A DNA stretch of 64,000 nt from assembly GCA_036504215.1 (NCBI GenBank), contig DASXVO010000059.1, forward strand, positions 62,001-126,000. Direction: 5' to 3'. Source of the stretch: Vicinamibacterales bacterium (GTDB taxonomy: Bacteria; Acidobacteriota; Vicinamibacteria; Vicinamibacterales; Fen-181). Shown here in pieces: positions 31,105 through 39,873 of the stretch (its first letter is position 1; the number at the start of each line of letters is the position of its first letter). Both the position numbers and the translations under genes were made by a program. The notes under the pieces are model-generated. The model was given only the letters and a program-made list of their open reading frames with translations. It ran no database searches and was not told where the DNA came from.

Positions 31105-32382
31105 ATGGCAACGCGTCGTCATTTCCTCAAGAGCCTGTCCCTCTCGCCGCTGGCCGTTCCCTTCGTGAGCCCCGGCGCGGCCGCGTGGAGTCGTGACGCG
31201 GGCGCGCCGCTCCCGGCGCCGGACGATCCGGCATTCTGGGCGAAGGTGCGCGAACAGTTCCTGCTCGCGCCCGACAAGGCCTTCTTCAACACCGGGACGC
31301 ACGGTGCGATGCCGAAGGTGGTCGTCGATGCGGTGACCGAGCACCTGCGCCGATGCGCGACCGAGATTGCGGACTGGGACTACCACGGTGCGGACTGGAT
31401 CGCCGGCTACCAGCCGATGACCGAGATTCGCGCCAAGGTGGCGCGCCTGCTCAACGCGGATGTCGGCGAGATTGCGTTGACCGAGAACGTCACGACCGCG
31501 ATGAACGGCGTGGCGCAAGGCCTCGATCTGGCGCCCGGTGACGAGGTGGTGGCCACCGACCAGGAGCACATCGGCGGCAAGAGTCCCTGGGAGCTGAAGG
31601 CGCGTCGATGGAAGACGGTGTTCCGTCCGATGCCGTTCCCCAAGCCGGTGCACGATCCGCAGCAGGCGATCGACGTGTTCCGCAAGGCGATGACGCCGCG
31701 CACGAAGGTGTTCGAGATCCAGCACATCATCACGGGCAGCGGCGCCGTCCTGCCGGTCAAGGCGCTCTGCGCGGAGGCCCGCGCAAAGGGGATCTTCACC
31801 GTCGTCGACGGAGCGCAGGCGGTGGGCCACATTCCGGTCGATCTGCGCGATCTCGGCTGTGATGCCTATGTCGGCTGCTTCCACAAGTGGATGCTCGCGC
31901 CGGCCGGCACCGGGTTTCTCTACGTGCGCAAGGATCGGATCAGGGACATCTGGACGACGATGGCGAGCGGGCAGTGGGACAACCACCAGGACGAGGGCTT
32001 CAGGCTGTCGCAGCGCGGCACGGGCAGCCTGTCGATCCTGATGGGTCTCGACGCGGCGCTCGATTTCCATTTCAAGCTCGGGCCGGAGCGTGTTCAGCAG
32101 CGCATCAAGTACCTGGGGGACCGACTGCGCGACGGCCTGCGTGCGATCCCGAAGGCGCGGATCTTCTCGCCGGACGATCCGGCGATGTGCGCCGGCATCA
32201 CGGTGTGGAACATCGAAGGGATGACGGGCGCCGCGCTGCAGGACGCGCTGTGGACGCGCGGCCGTCTGCGTCCGCGTGCGAGCGGCGAGGTTTTCGGCGT
32301 CCGCCAGTCCACGCACATCTATAACAGCGTGGACGAAGTGGACAGGACGGTCGCGATCGCGAGGGCAGTTGCGGAGGGGTAG
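31105..32382 (+). CDS. Tat-exported class V aminotransferase-fold PLP enzyme (isopenicillin N epimerase-like)
   Basis: A 425-residue protein with a twin-arginine leader (ATRRHFLKSLSLSPLAVPF, 2-20). Fold-type I PLP domain: FFNTGTHGAMP (substrate loop), ALTENVTTAMNGVAQGL, DQEHIGG, VVDGAQAVGHIPVDLRDLGCDAY with the PLP-binding Asp, and the Schiff-base Lys261 in CFHKWMLAPAGTGFLY. The family includes cysteine desulfurases and isopenicillin N/dipeptide epimerases; the overall pattern and Tat leader match the 'isopenicillin-N epimerase' group of periplasmic enzymes. The substrate is probably an amino acid or peptide. ATG 31105 follows AAGGAG at 6 bases. Followed by a minisatellite, not a gene. Confidence 0.88.
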   Translation: MATRRHFLKSLSLSPLAVPFVSPGAAAWSRDAGAPLPAPDDPAFWAKVREQFLLAPDKAFFNTGTHGAMPKVVVDAVTEHLRRCATEIADWDYHGADWIAGYQPMTEIRAKVARLLNADVGEIALTENVTTAMNGVAQGLDLAPGDEVVATDQEHIGGKSPWELKARRWKTVFRPMPFPKPVHDPQQAIDVFRKAMTPRTKVFEIQHIITGSGAVLPVKALCAEARAKGIFTVVDGAQAVGHIPVDLRDLGCDAYVGCFHKWMLAPAGTGFLYVRKDRIRDIWTTMASGQWDNHQDEGFRLSQRGTGSLSILMGLDAALDFHFKLGPERVQQRIKYLGDRLRDGLRAIPKARIFSPDDPAMCAGITVWNIEGMTGAALQDALWTRGRLRPRASGEVFGVRQSTHIYNSVDEVDRTVAIARAVAEG

Positions 32383-32391
32383 GGCGCGGCA

Positions 32392-32517
32392 GGTGCTGAA
32401 GGTGCTGAAGGTGCCAGGGTGCTGGAGGTGCGGTGCTGAAGGTGCTGGAGGTGCCGGGGGTGCTGGAGGTGCGGTGCCGGAGGTGCTGGAGGTGCTGAAG
32501 GTGCTGGAGGTGCCAGG
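32392..32517. repeat. 9-bp minisatellite (GGTGCTGRA)n
   Basis: About 13 degenerate copies of GGTGCTGAA/GGTGCTGGA/GGTGCCGGA with three 5-base partial units (GGTGC), starting 9 bp after the aminotransferase stop. Blocks of five to six units recur, which suggests a higher-order duplication. The plus strand is purine-rich (G/A with T, few C), so non-B structure is possible. No gene reads through it with a family match. Confidence 0.9.
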
Positions 32518-32687
32518 TTAGCGGACCCTGGGAACATTGCGCACGTGCAGGCTTCGGCGTTTACCATCCCGTCTTTCCGGAATCGTCACTCCGATCTCAC
32601 TTTTCGACGACAAGAGCCTGGAATCTCTCCGGAGCCTTCACCCCGTGGCGGCCGGAGGCGCGGGTGGTGGGGGCTTTCTCGTGCGGA

Positions 32688-32717
32688 TTGACAATGCGAC
32701 CATATTGTATATTATAT
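32688..32717 (+). promoter_or_regulatory. promoter with overlapping GntR-type operator, site 2
   Basis: A consensus -35 (TTGACA, 32688-32693) is followed after 16 bases by TATTAT (32710-32715). The 16-bp operator ATATTGTATATTATAT (32702-32717) matches the ten-site consensus perfectly and covers the -10 box. Binding there would block RNA polymerase, so repression is the likely mode. The gene served is the TonB receptor at 33037. Confidence 0.7.
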
Positions 32718-33036
32718 GCCAATAGTTTGGTGTCACCGTTCGCTCGTCCCTCTGGCAGAGGCCGAGGAATTCGCAATCGTGTCCATCTCGATCCGTTCCG
32801 CCGCGTGGCTCGTTACGCCCGGAGTCTCGCCCCCCCCCAGGTGCAGAGAACAGACGTGGCAGACCTGCCTCCCGTCCCGTCGCCGCACCGACGCGGCCTC
32901 GGGAGAGGTGTGCCGCCTCGTCCCTCGCACGCCTTTGGCTCTCCCCGTTCGCAGGTACTTCCCTCGCACGGTCCACGAAGTCGGCCCCGACTGCGTTCAC
33001 GTGGTCGGGTGGATCACGACAAAAGGAGCGACGTTA
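32718..33036 (+). other. long 5' leader of TonB receptor 2
   Basis: About 320 bases between the predicted promoter and the receptor ATG. It holds a run of nine C (about 32829-32837) and a strong Shine-Dalgarno (AAAAGGAG, 33021-33028), but no protein-like frame and no riboswitch fold that I recognise. It could fold into a regulatory RNA leader or be inert. Confidence 0.4.
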
Positions 33037-35787
33037 ATGTTCGCTTGGAAACGATGGCTCGCAATCGCTGCGCTGGCAGCACTCGTAATCGCCCTGGCCC
33101 CGTCGGCCGCCCTCGCGCAGACGCGATCGGAAATCACCGGCGTCATCAAGGACGGCACCGGCGCGGTGCTGCCCGGCGTCACCGTCACGCTCAGCAGTCC
33201 GAACATGGTGGGCGGAGACCGCACGGTCGTCAGCGGCCATGACGGGATCTACCGGTTCACGGACCTCCCGCTCGGCGTCTACGAGGTGGCCGCGACGCTC
33301 CAGGGATTCCGGACCGTGCATCGGCCCGGCTTGCAGGTGCAGTTCGGCACCACCGTCACCATCGATCTCGTTCTGCAGGTGGGCGGCGTGGAAGAGACGG
33401 TCACCGTGAGCGGCGCGACGCCGGTCATCGACGTGACGACAGCCGCCTCCACGACCAAGATCGAGGAGTCGTTCCTCCAGAACCTGCCGGCTGGCGGCCA
33501 AAGCCGCCGGCCGAACGAGATCATGAGTCTGGCGCCGGGCGTCACCACGCAGCGCACCGCACACGGCGGCATCCGCGACGCGAACAACATCATGGTCGAT
33601 GGCATGTCTTCGTCGCTCCCGGGTGGCGGCAACATCGCCACGTCCGTGCTGAGCTACGACTGGATGGCGGAAGTGCAGGTGGTCGCGCTGGGCGCCAACG
33701 CGGAGTACGGCGAGTTCACCGGCACCGTGTCGAACATGATCATGCGCTCTGGGAGCAACAATTTCTCGGGACTCGCCAGTTACTTCACCACTCGCCAGAG
33801 CTGGCTCGGCAAGAACACCGGCGACCTGAGTCCGGCGTTGCAGGCGAAATTCACTCCAGCTCGGCTCCTGCAGAACTACGACACAAACTACCAGGTCGGC
33901 GGCCCGATCAAGAAGGACAAGGTGTTCTTCTTCGGGGGCGGGGAGTATTTCCGCAATTCGGCCATCTCGTCCGGCGCGCTGCCCGGCCCCGACGGGACTG
34001 GCATCCCCAACAGCGAGAACTGGCCGCGGTACCTCGCCAAGGTCAACTGGGCGGTCTCGAAGGCGTTGAAGTTGGAGGGCCTCGTTGAACACGACAACGA
34101 GTCCATCGAACCCAACGGCACATCAGCCAGCAGCGCGGCCGATGCCATGACGATGACCCACATCTCGAAAACGATGTACAACGGCCGATTGACCTGGACG
34201 ATCAACGACAAGACGCTGGTCGAAGTCCGCGGCGGCGGCCTCAAGCTGTTCCAGGAGTTCCCACCCTACCCGCCCAACACCATATCGGGCCCCTCTTCCC
34301 ACAAAGATACTGTCACCGGGATTACGACCGGAAACGCCGGCTCCTTCTCGAGCTCGACTCAATCACGCACGAGCATGTCGGGCAGCCTGACCAAATGGGT
34401 GACCGGCTTCCTGGGTACGAGCCACGAGCTGAAGTTCGGCCTGGATTACGAGCACACGGAACTCCTCAACACGAGCGGCATCCCGGGCGGCCGTCTCTAT
34501 TCGGACATCAACGGGAAGCCCAATCAGGTGAACTTGTTCGACGGGACGACGGCCGATGCCATCAGCACCCGAACCACCGTCTACGCGCAGGACGCCTGGA
34601 CGCTGACCGATCGCCTCACGCTGCAGCCCGGCGTGCGCGTCAGCCTGGACCGCGGGAGCATCCCCGCCGCGAGCAACGTCTACAAGACCAACCCGGTCGA
34701 CTGGCGGTTCGGGTTCGCCTGGGACCTGCTCGGCAACCACAAGACCCTGGTTCGCGGGCACTATGGCCGATTCCACGAGACCGTCGTGCCGGGCATGGTC
34801 AACTTCCTCGACTTCAGCAAGTGGTCGCCGACCATCACCGCGAAGGTGAACGCCAATGGCAGTTTCACGGAGCTGACGCGGTCGGTGATGCCGGGCAACC
34901 TGTCCATCTCCTCGAACGTGTCGCAGCCGTACATGGATCAAATCACCATCGCCGTCGAGCGGGAGCTGCTCCCGGACTTCGGCGTGACCGCGCAGTTCGT
35001 GCGGCGCGATTGGGGAAGTCTCCTGGCGTTCGTGGACACCAACTCGCAGTGGGCCCCGGTCCAGAAGCAGGATCCCGGACCCGACAACGTGCTCGGCACC
35101 TCGGACGACGGTGCGATGCTGACCGTCTACAACCTGCTCAACCCGGGAAAATCGATCCTGGTCTTCTCGAACCCCAGCGATGCCTCGCGCAAGTACACGG
35201 CCATCATGCTGATTGCCAAGAAGCGCTTCTCGCACAACTGGCAACTGCTCGCATCCTATACGCGGTCGAACGCGGAGGGGACCGTGGGCAACACGGCCGG
35301 CACCAGCACGGGCACCGCCGCCGAAGTGAGTCAGACCGGCCAGTGGGCAAACCCGAACGCGATGATCAACGCGTACGGGCCGGGCATCTACGACTGCCCG
35401 AACCAGTTCAGCTTCAACGGTACCTATCGGGTTTCGCACTTCGGCGGGTTCAATCTCAGCGCCTCCTATCGCTACGCGACCGGTCAGCCCTGGAGCCGCA
35501 CCGTGACCATCCGCGGGTTGGCACAAGGCAACCAGTCCGTCCGGGTCGAGAAGAAGGGAACCCAGGTCGGGGCCCCAGTGAACTCGCTCGACATCCGCGT
35601 CGAGAAGACGGTGAACCTGGGCTCGCCACGACGAAACGTGGGGGTCTACGTGGACGCATTCAACGTGCTCAACAGGGGCTGGCAGCTCGGGGGCGGGGTC
35701 GTCGAAGCCTCGGGTGCGACCTATGGGCTGCCCACGGCGTGGTCACCGGCCCGACAGTTCCAGGTGGGCGCGCGCCTGACGTTCTGA
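33037..35787 (+). CDS. TonB-dependent receptor with carboxypeptidase-regulatory-like domain (receptor 2)
   Basis: A 916-residue outer-membrane receptor. Signal peptide to about residue 28 (SAALAQTRS), regulatory sandwich about 30-110 (SEITGVIKDGTGAVLPGVTVTLSS...TLQGFRTV), plug about 120-230 (GGQSRRPNEIMSLAPGV, NNIMVDGMSSSLPGGG, EYGEFTGTVSNMIMRSGSN), then a barrel ending RQFQVGARLTF. It is the only receptor under the GntR-type operator set, so it should bring the regulon's substrate across the outer membrane. ATG 33037 follows AAAAGGAG at 8 bases. A YVTN propeller gene follows after 97 bp and may be co-transcribed. Confidence 0.93.
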   Translation: MFAWKRWLAIAALAALVIALAPSAALAQTRSEITGVIKDGTGAVLPGVTVTLSSPNMVGGDRTVVSGHDGIYRFTDLPLGVYEVAATLQGFRTVHRPGLQVQFGTTVTIDLVLQVGGVEETVTVSGATPVIDVTTAASTTKIEESFLQNLPAGGQSRRPNEIMSLAPGVTTQRTAHGGIRDANNIMVDGMSSSLPGGGNIATSVLSYDWMAEVQVVALGANAEYGEFTGTVSNMIMRSGSNNFSGLASYFTTRQSWLGKNTGDLSPALQAKFTPARLLQNYDTNYQVGGPIKKDKVFFFGGGEYFRNSAISSGALPGPDGTGIPNSENWPRYLAKVNWAVSKALKLEGLVEHDNESIEPNGTSASSAADAMTMTHISKTMYNGRLTWTINDKTLVEVRGGGLKLFQEFPPYPPNTISGPSSHKDTVTGITTGNAGSFSSSTQSRTSMSGSLTKWVTGFLGTSHELKFGLDYEHTELLNTSGIPGGRLYSDINGKPNQVNLFDGTTADAISTRTTVYAQDAWTLTDRLTLQPGVRVSLDRGSIPAASNVYKTNPVDWRFGFAWDLLGNHKTLVRGHYGRFHETVVPGMVNFLDFSKWSPTITAKVNANGSFTELTRSVMPGNLSISSNVSQPYMDQITIAVERELLPDFGVTAQFVRRDWGSLLAFVDTNSQWAPVQKQDPGPDNVLGTSDDGAMLTVYNLLNPGKSILVFSNPSDASRKYTAIMLIAKKRFSHNWQLLASYTRSNAEGTVGNTAGTSTGTAAEVSQTGQWANPNAMINAYGPGIYDCPNQFSFNGTYRVSHFGGFNLSASYRYATGQPWSRTVTIRGLAQGNQSVRVEKKGTQVGAPVNSLDIRVEKTVNLGSPRRNVGVYVDAFNVLNRGWQLGGGVVEASGATYGLPTAWSPARQFQVGARLTF

Positions 35788-35884
35788 CGAAGGCTGGCGG
35801 AAGCCGCCGCAATGGCCTGACAACGACAATCAACGAGGGTTCCGCGTCAGGGCGGTACCCTACTCAGGAATCCTTGGAGGCTCC

Positions 35885-36913
35885 GTGTACATGACGAGGC
35901 GTTCGTTCTGGGTGGTTGTACTCCTGGCGATTGGAGTCTCGACGGCTGTGGCCCAGCCGCCCGCTCAAGCGGCAAAGCTGCCGTCGCCTAGCGACAGCCT
36001 CGTGATCGTCGCCGGCACGAAGGACGACACGGCGAATGTCTTTCGGGTCAACGGCAATACGCTCGAGCTTCTCAAGTCGCTCAAGACCGGAGGCGGGCCG
36101 CACGAAGTGTGCATCAGCGCGGACGGCAAGAAGGCGTACGTCACCAACAGCACAGGTGGGGGGATCACGGTGATCGACCTGACCACGCTGGAGGTGGGCG
36201 CGCCGATCATGGACGCGAGCCTGGAGCGGCCAACGGGCCTGGCCGCGAGCCGCGATGGCAAGAAGCTCTACGTGGGCTCACGCGGATCCCAAGCCCTCGT
36301 GGTGCTCTCGACGGGAGGCCAAGTGCTCAAGCAGCTGCCGGTCAAAGATCCGACGGGAGTCGCGATCTCTCCGGATGGCACACGGGTGTACGTGGCTAGT
36401 GACAGCACCCAGTCGGTGTTCGCGATCGACACCTCGACCGACACCGTGAACGGCGTCCTCAAGACCGGCCGGCAACCGATGGGCATCGCCGTCACGCCCG
36501 ACAGCAAGACCGTGCTCGTCGCCAGCGTGTCGAGCGACGTCATGCACGTCTTCAACGCCGCCACCAACGAACTGTATGGCGCATTCGGTATTGGGCGGGC
36601 GCCGCAGGGGATCGCGGTGGCGCCGGACGGAAAGGTCGCGTACAGCGTGACGCGGGAGGCAACCCCCGGCCTCGGCCATTCGACGGTCTCGATCCTCGAC
36701 TTGCGGCAGGGCTACGGGCGCAAGTCCAACGACATCGCGGTCGATGCGCTGCCAGCCAGAGTGCTGCTGAGCCCGGACGCGTCGTTTCTGTACGTCACCT
36801 GCACCGGCGCCGACGCGGCCACCAGCGTGACGATCATCGACCTGAGGACGGGAGAGACCGTTCACAAGGTCCGTGGGGGGGCCGGGGCGAGAGGCATGGC
36901 GTTGAGGAAGTAG
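35885..36913 (+). CDS. Secreted YVTN-family beta-propeller protein
   Basis: A 342-residue secreted protein with a signal peptide (about 6-25, ending AVAQP). At least six propeller blades of the YVTN/cytochrome-cd1-like type are visible (VCISADGKKAYVTNSTGGGITVIDLTTLE, LAASRDGKKLYVGSRGSQALVVLST, VAISPDGTRVYVASDSTQSVFAIDTS, IAVTPDSKTVLVASVSSDVMHVFNAA, VLLSPDASFLYVTC). Such propellers bind ligands or partner proteins; catalysis is not indicated. GTG 35885 and ATG 35891 both follow TTGGAGG; the GTG has a tight spacing of 5. It follows TonB receptor 2 and resembles the regulon propeller at 59829. Confidence 0.85.
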   Translation: MYMTRRSFWVVVLLAIGVSTAVAQPPAQAAKLPSPSDSLVIVAGTKDDTANVFRVNGNTLELLKSLKTGGGPHEVCISADGKKAYVTNSTGGGITVIDLTTLEVGAPIMDASLERPTGLAASRDGKKLYVGSRGSQALVVLSTGGQVLKQLPVKDPTGVAISPDGTRVYVASDSTQSVFAIDTSTDTVNGVLKTGRQPMGIAVTPDSKTVLVASVSSDVMHVFNAATNELYGAFGIGRAPQGIAVAPDGKVAYSVTREATPGLGHSTVSILDLRQGYGRKSNDIAVDALPARVLLSPDASFLYVTCTGADAATSVTIIDLRTGETVHKVRGGAGARGMALRK

Positions 36914-37013
36914 GACACCTTCGGCGAAGGACCCTGAGCAAGCGCCACGTCGTCCAGCCGGTCTCGAACGGCGGCGCATGTTCAGGTAGGGTTCGGGATG
37001 GAGGGGACACGAC

Positions 37014-38111
37014 ATGACCGTCGAGAAGATTGGCCGCCCCGCGCTCGCGGCCGGTGCGCCGCCGGCGCCGAAGGGCCAGGCGCCCGCCGTGATCACGCCC
37101 AGGAGTCTCGAGCCCGCGGTCGTATCGTCCGCGAATGGGAACAAGTACAAGAACGGCGGCGACCTCACCTGTGTCGAGAAGGCGTTTGCCCTCATGACGA
37201 GCGGCAGCGATGTCCTCGACGCGCTCATCGCCGGCGTCAACATCGTCGAGCTCGATCCGGACGAGCACGCCGTCGGGTACGGCGGATTGCCAAATGCCGA
37301 CGGCGTCGTTCAGCTGGACGCCTCCTGCATGCACGGGCCGACGAATCGCGCCGGCGGCGTTGCGGGGCTCGAAGGAGTCCGAACGCCGTCGTGCGTCGCC
37401 CGGAAGGTGATGAGCGAGACCGATCATCACCTGCTGGTCGGTGAGGGCGCGCGGCAGTTCGCCCGACGTGCGGGATTCACGATCGAAGCCGATCTGAACT
37501 CCCCCCAGTCACGCCGGCTCTGGCTGGAATGGAAACGTCGCAGCGAACTCGATCGCTACAGTGACCCGAGAGCGCGCGAGGAGGCGGGCTTTCGCGCCGG
37601 CTTGTCCATGGTGGCCGACGGGCTGATCGAGTCCGATCACTTCTACGGCACCATCAACTGCACCGGCATCAACGCCAAGGGGGAGATCGCTGGCGTGACA
37701 ACCACGAGCGGACTGGCCTGGAAGCTGCCGGGCCGGGTCGGCGACTCCCCGATTCTGGGGGCAGGGCTCTACGTGGACGGCGAGGTGGGCGCCGCGGGGT
37801 CTACCGGCCGCGGCGAGTCGAATCTATTCGGGCTGTGCTCGTTTCTGATCGTCGAGAACCTCCGACGGGGACTCTCGCCGACGGATGCTGGCATCGACGC
37901 GCTCAAACGAATCACGGCGAAGACGACCGACAAACGGTTGCTCGACGCGAAGGGCAATCCGAACTTCCAGACCAACTTCTACATCCTGAACGCCAAAGGC
38001 CAGCACGCCGGCGTGTCGATGTATCGCTCGAGCTACGCGATCTGCACGGAGAAGGGTGCGCAGACGCTCGCCACGGCCAGTCTGTTTCCGGACGGGCCGC
38101 AACTCTCGTAA
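37014..38111 (+). CDS. Glycosylasparaginase/isoaspartyl peptidase-like Ntn hydrolase
   Basis: A 365-residue protein of the N4-(beta-N-acetylglucosaminyl)-L-asparaginase family, which cleaves the GlcNAc-Asn bond or beta-aspartyl peptides after self-cleavage at a Thr. Family blocks: DVLDALIAGVNIVELDPDEHAVGYGGLPNADGVVQLDASCMHGPT, the expected cleavage site at YGTI (nucleophile Thr213), then GVTTTSGLAWKLPGRVGDSPILGAGLYVDGEVGAAGSTGRGE with the ligand-binding Arg/Asp. The residue before the nucleophile is Gly in place of the usual Asp (GHDTIG), which may alter autoprocessing. No signal peptide, so cytoplasmic as annotated. The MFS carrier 153 bp downstream may feed it. Confidence 0.87.
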   Translation: MTVEKIGRPALAAGAPPAPKGQAPAVITPRSLEPAVVSSANGNKYKNGGDLTCVEKAFALMTSGSDVLDALIAGVNIVELDPDEHAVGYGGLPNADGVVQLDASCMHGPTNRAGGVAGLEGVRTPSCVARKVMSETDHHLLVGEGARQFARRAGFTIEADLNSPQSRRLWLEWKRRSELDRYSDPRAREEAGFRAGLSMVADGLIESDHFYGTINCTGINAKGEIAGVTTTSGLAWKLPGRVGDSPILGAGLYVDGEVGAAGSTGRGESNLFGLCSFLIVENLRRGLSPTDAGIDALKRITAKTTDKRLLDAKGNPNFQTNFYILNAKGQHAGVSMYRSSYAICTEKGAQTLATASLFPDGPQLS

Positions 38112-38264
38112 ACCCTGCGCTCACTTGTGGTGACCATGCTTCGCGCCCCGCGCACTCTATGAAACGGGCGTCCCCCGCGCGAGACGTTGGTCAACACCAC
38201 TCAGTCGAAGGGTAGGGCTCGACGGCGAGCGGACGGACCATCGCCGGACAGGGATCACGAAGGT

Positions 38265-39539
38265 ATGACCGAAGCATCGCTCGATACGCGACCCCAGCCA
38301 ACGCGGCTGTTCCGCTGGATGGTACTCACCGTCATCAGCTTCGCGGCGTTCGGGAACTACTACGTCTTCGACTGCATCGGCCCGCTGGCGAACCTGCTCA
38401 GCAAGCAGCTCGGGTTCTCGGATGCCAATATCGGCCTCCTGCAGGCGATCTACAGTTTCCCGAACGTCGTGATGGTACTCATCGGCGGGGTCATCATCGA
38501 CCGGATCGGGACGAAGAAATCGACGCTCATCTTCGGTGTCATCTGCTTTGTCGGTGCCTCGGTGACCGCGCTCACGCCAACCCTGCCGGTCATGGCGACT
38601 GGCCGGCTCATCTACGGCCTGGGCGCCGAGTCATTGACCGTGGCTGTCACGACGGCGATTGCGCGCTGGTTCCGCGGCAAGGAGTTGAGCTTCGGCTTCG
38701 GGATCAACCTCACCCTCTCGCGCTTCGGTTCGCTGGCGGCGCAAGTGTCACCGACCTGGGCGGCGTGGGCGTACACGTCGTGGACGTGGCCCCTGTATAT
38801 GGCGGTCGCTTTTGCCACCTTCTGCGTCATCGGCGCGCTGGGCTACTGGCTTCTCGAGTCGCTGGCCGAACGGCGGTACAACCTCGGGACGATCAAGACC
38901 GACAAGGTGGTCCTCAAGGACATTTTCAAGTTCGACCGCTCGTACTGGTACATCGTCGCCCTGTGCGTCACGTTCTACTCAGGGATCTTCCCGTTCCAGA
39001 CCTTCGCGCAGAAGTACTTCGTCGAGGCGCACCACGCCTCACCCAAAGAGGCGTCGATGCTGGTCGGCATGCTGACGATCTTCGCGATGGTTGGCACGCC
39101 GCTGTTCGGCCTTCTGGTAGACCGCATCGGCCGGCGGTCGTTGCTCATGATGTTCGGCTCGATGCTGCTGATTCCGGTCTATCTGATCATGGCCTACTCG
39201 GACCTGCCCCTCGGGGTTCCAATGGCCATGATGGGAATTGCCTTCTCTCTCATCCCGGCAGTGATGTGGCCGTCGGTGGCGTACGTGGTGGACGAGTCGA
39301 GACTGGGCACGGCCTACGGGCTGATGACCATGGTCCAGAATATCGGCCTGTTTGGCTTCAACCTGCTGATCGGCTGGGCGAACGACACGTGGCACGCCAG
39401 CGCCACCAATCCCGGCGGTTACACGGCCGGCATGTGGATGTTCTCGTGTCTGGGCCTGTTGGGGTTGCTGTTTGCGAGTCTGTTGAGGCGGAGCGACCGA
39501 GCACGCGCGCGCGAACTCGCGATGGCCGCCACCGCCTGA
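38265..39539 (+). CDS. MFS transporter, MFSD1/SLC49-like
   Basis: A 424-residue carrier with 12 predicted helices. It has the MFS loop 2-3 motif in GGVIIDRIGTKKSTL (about 78-92) and its second copy GLLVDRIGRRSLLMMF (about 280-295). The start FGNYYVFDCIGPLANLLSKQLGFSDANIGLLQAIYSFPNV is like eukaryotic MFSD1 and bacterial relatives, and MFSD1 carries dipeptides. With the glycosylasparaginase gene just upstream, uptake of small peptides or glyco-asparagine is a testable idea. ATG 38265 was chosen; the longer frame upstream is unlikely. Confidence 0.85.
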   Translation: MTEASLDTRPQPTRLFRWMVLTVISFAAFGNYYVFDCIGPLANLLSKQLGFSDANIGLLQAIYSFPNVVMVLIGGVIIDRIGTKKSTLIFGVICFVGASVTALTPTLPVMATGRLIYGLGAESLTVAVTTAIARWFRGKELSFGFGINLTLSRFGSLAAQVSPTWAAWAYTSWTWPLYMAVAFATFCVIGALGYWLLESLAERRYNLGTIKTDKVVLKDIFKFDRSYWYIVALCVTFYSGIFPFQTFAQKYFVEAHHASPKEASMLVGMLTIFAMVGTPLFGLLVDRIGRRSLLMMFGSMLLIPVYLIMAYSDLPLGVPMAMMGIAFSLIPAVMWPSVAYVVDESRLGTAYGLMTMVQNIGLFGFNLLIGWANDTWHASATNPGGYTAGMWMFSCLGLLGLLFASLLRRSDRARARELAMAATA

Positions 39540-39638
39540 CCTGAACCGCCGTCCCCCTCGGTCAAGGCGCATCCACGCCCGGTTATGTTGTCGCCCTTGG
39601 GAGGTGTCCCGGTGTCACGACTCTCTTGTCGGGTCGGC

Positions 39639-39869
39639 ATGCGCCTTGAAATCTTCATCCTGTTGCTCGGCCTGGCGGGCCTGCCGGACCTGCAGGGACG
39701 CCTCACCGCCGTCCTAGGCGCGCATCCTCAGTCGGCTGAGGAATACAACATCTTCAAGAACGGCGTGAAGCGGATTCGTTTTGCCCAGCTGATTCGCGCG
39801 GACAGCCTGGCATTCAATTCGGGCGCATCACCCGCGGGCCGTCTGCTCAACCAGGCGGCATGGAGGTAA
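39639..39869 (+). CDS. small hypothetical open frame
   Basis: 76 codons from ATG 39639. The N-terminus (MRLEIFILLLGLAGLPDLQG) is hydrophobic and signal-like, and the rest is ordinary (YNIFKNGVKRIRFAQLIRADSLAFNSG). It has only a weak ribosome site and no family. It ends 4 bp before the start of the next gene, which is the main reason to list it. The remainder of the 39540-39873 gap shows nothing. Confidence 0.25.
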   Translation: MRLEIFILLLGLAGLPDLQGRLTAVLGAHPQSAEEYNIFKNGVKRIRFAQLIRADSLAFNSGASPAGRLLNQAAWR

Positions 39870-39873
39870 CACC

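Noticed and set aside
32529-32725. Short plus-strand frame between the minisatellite and the operator
   Set aside because: No ribosome site and no protein-like composition; it covers the promoter.
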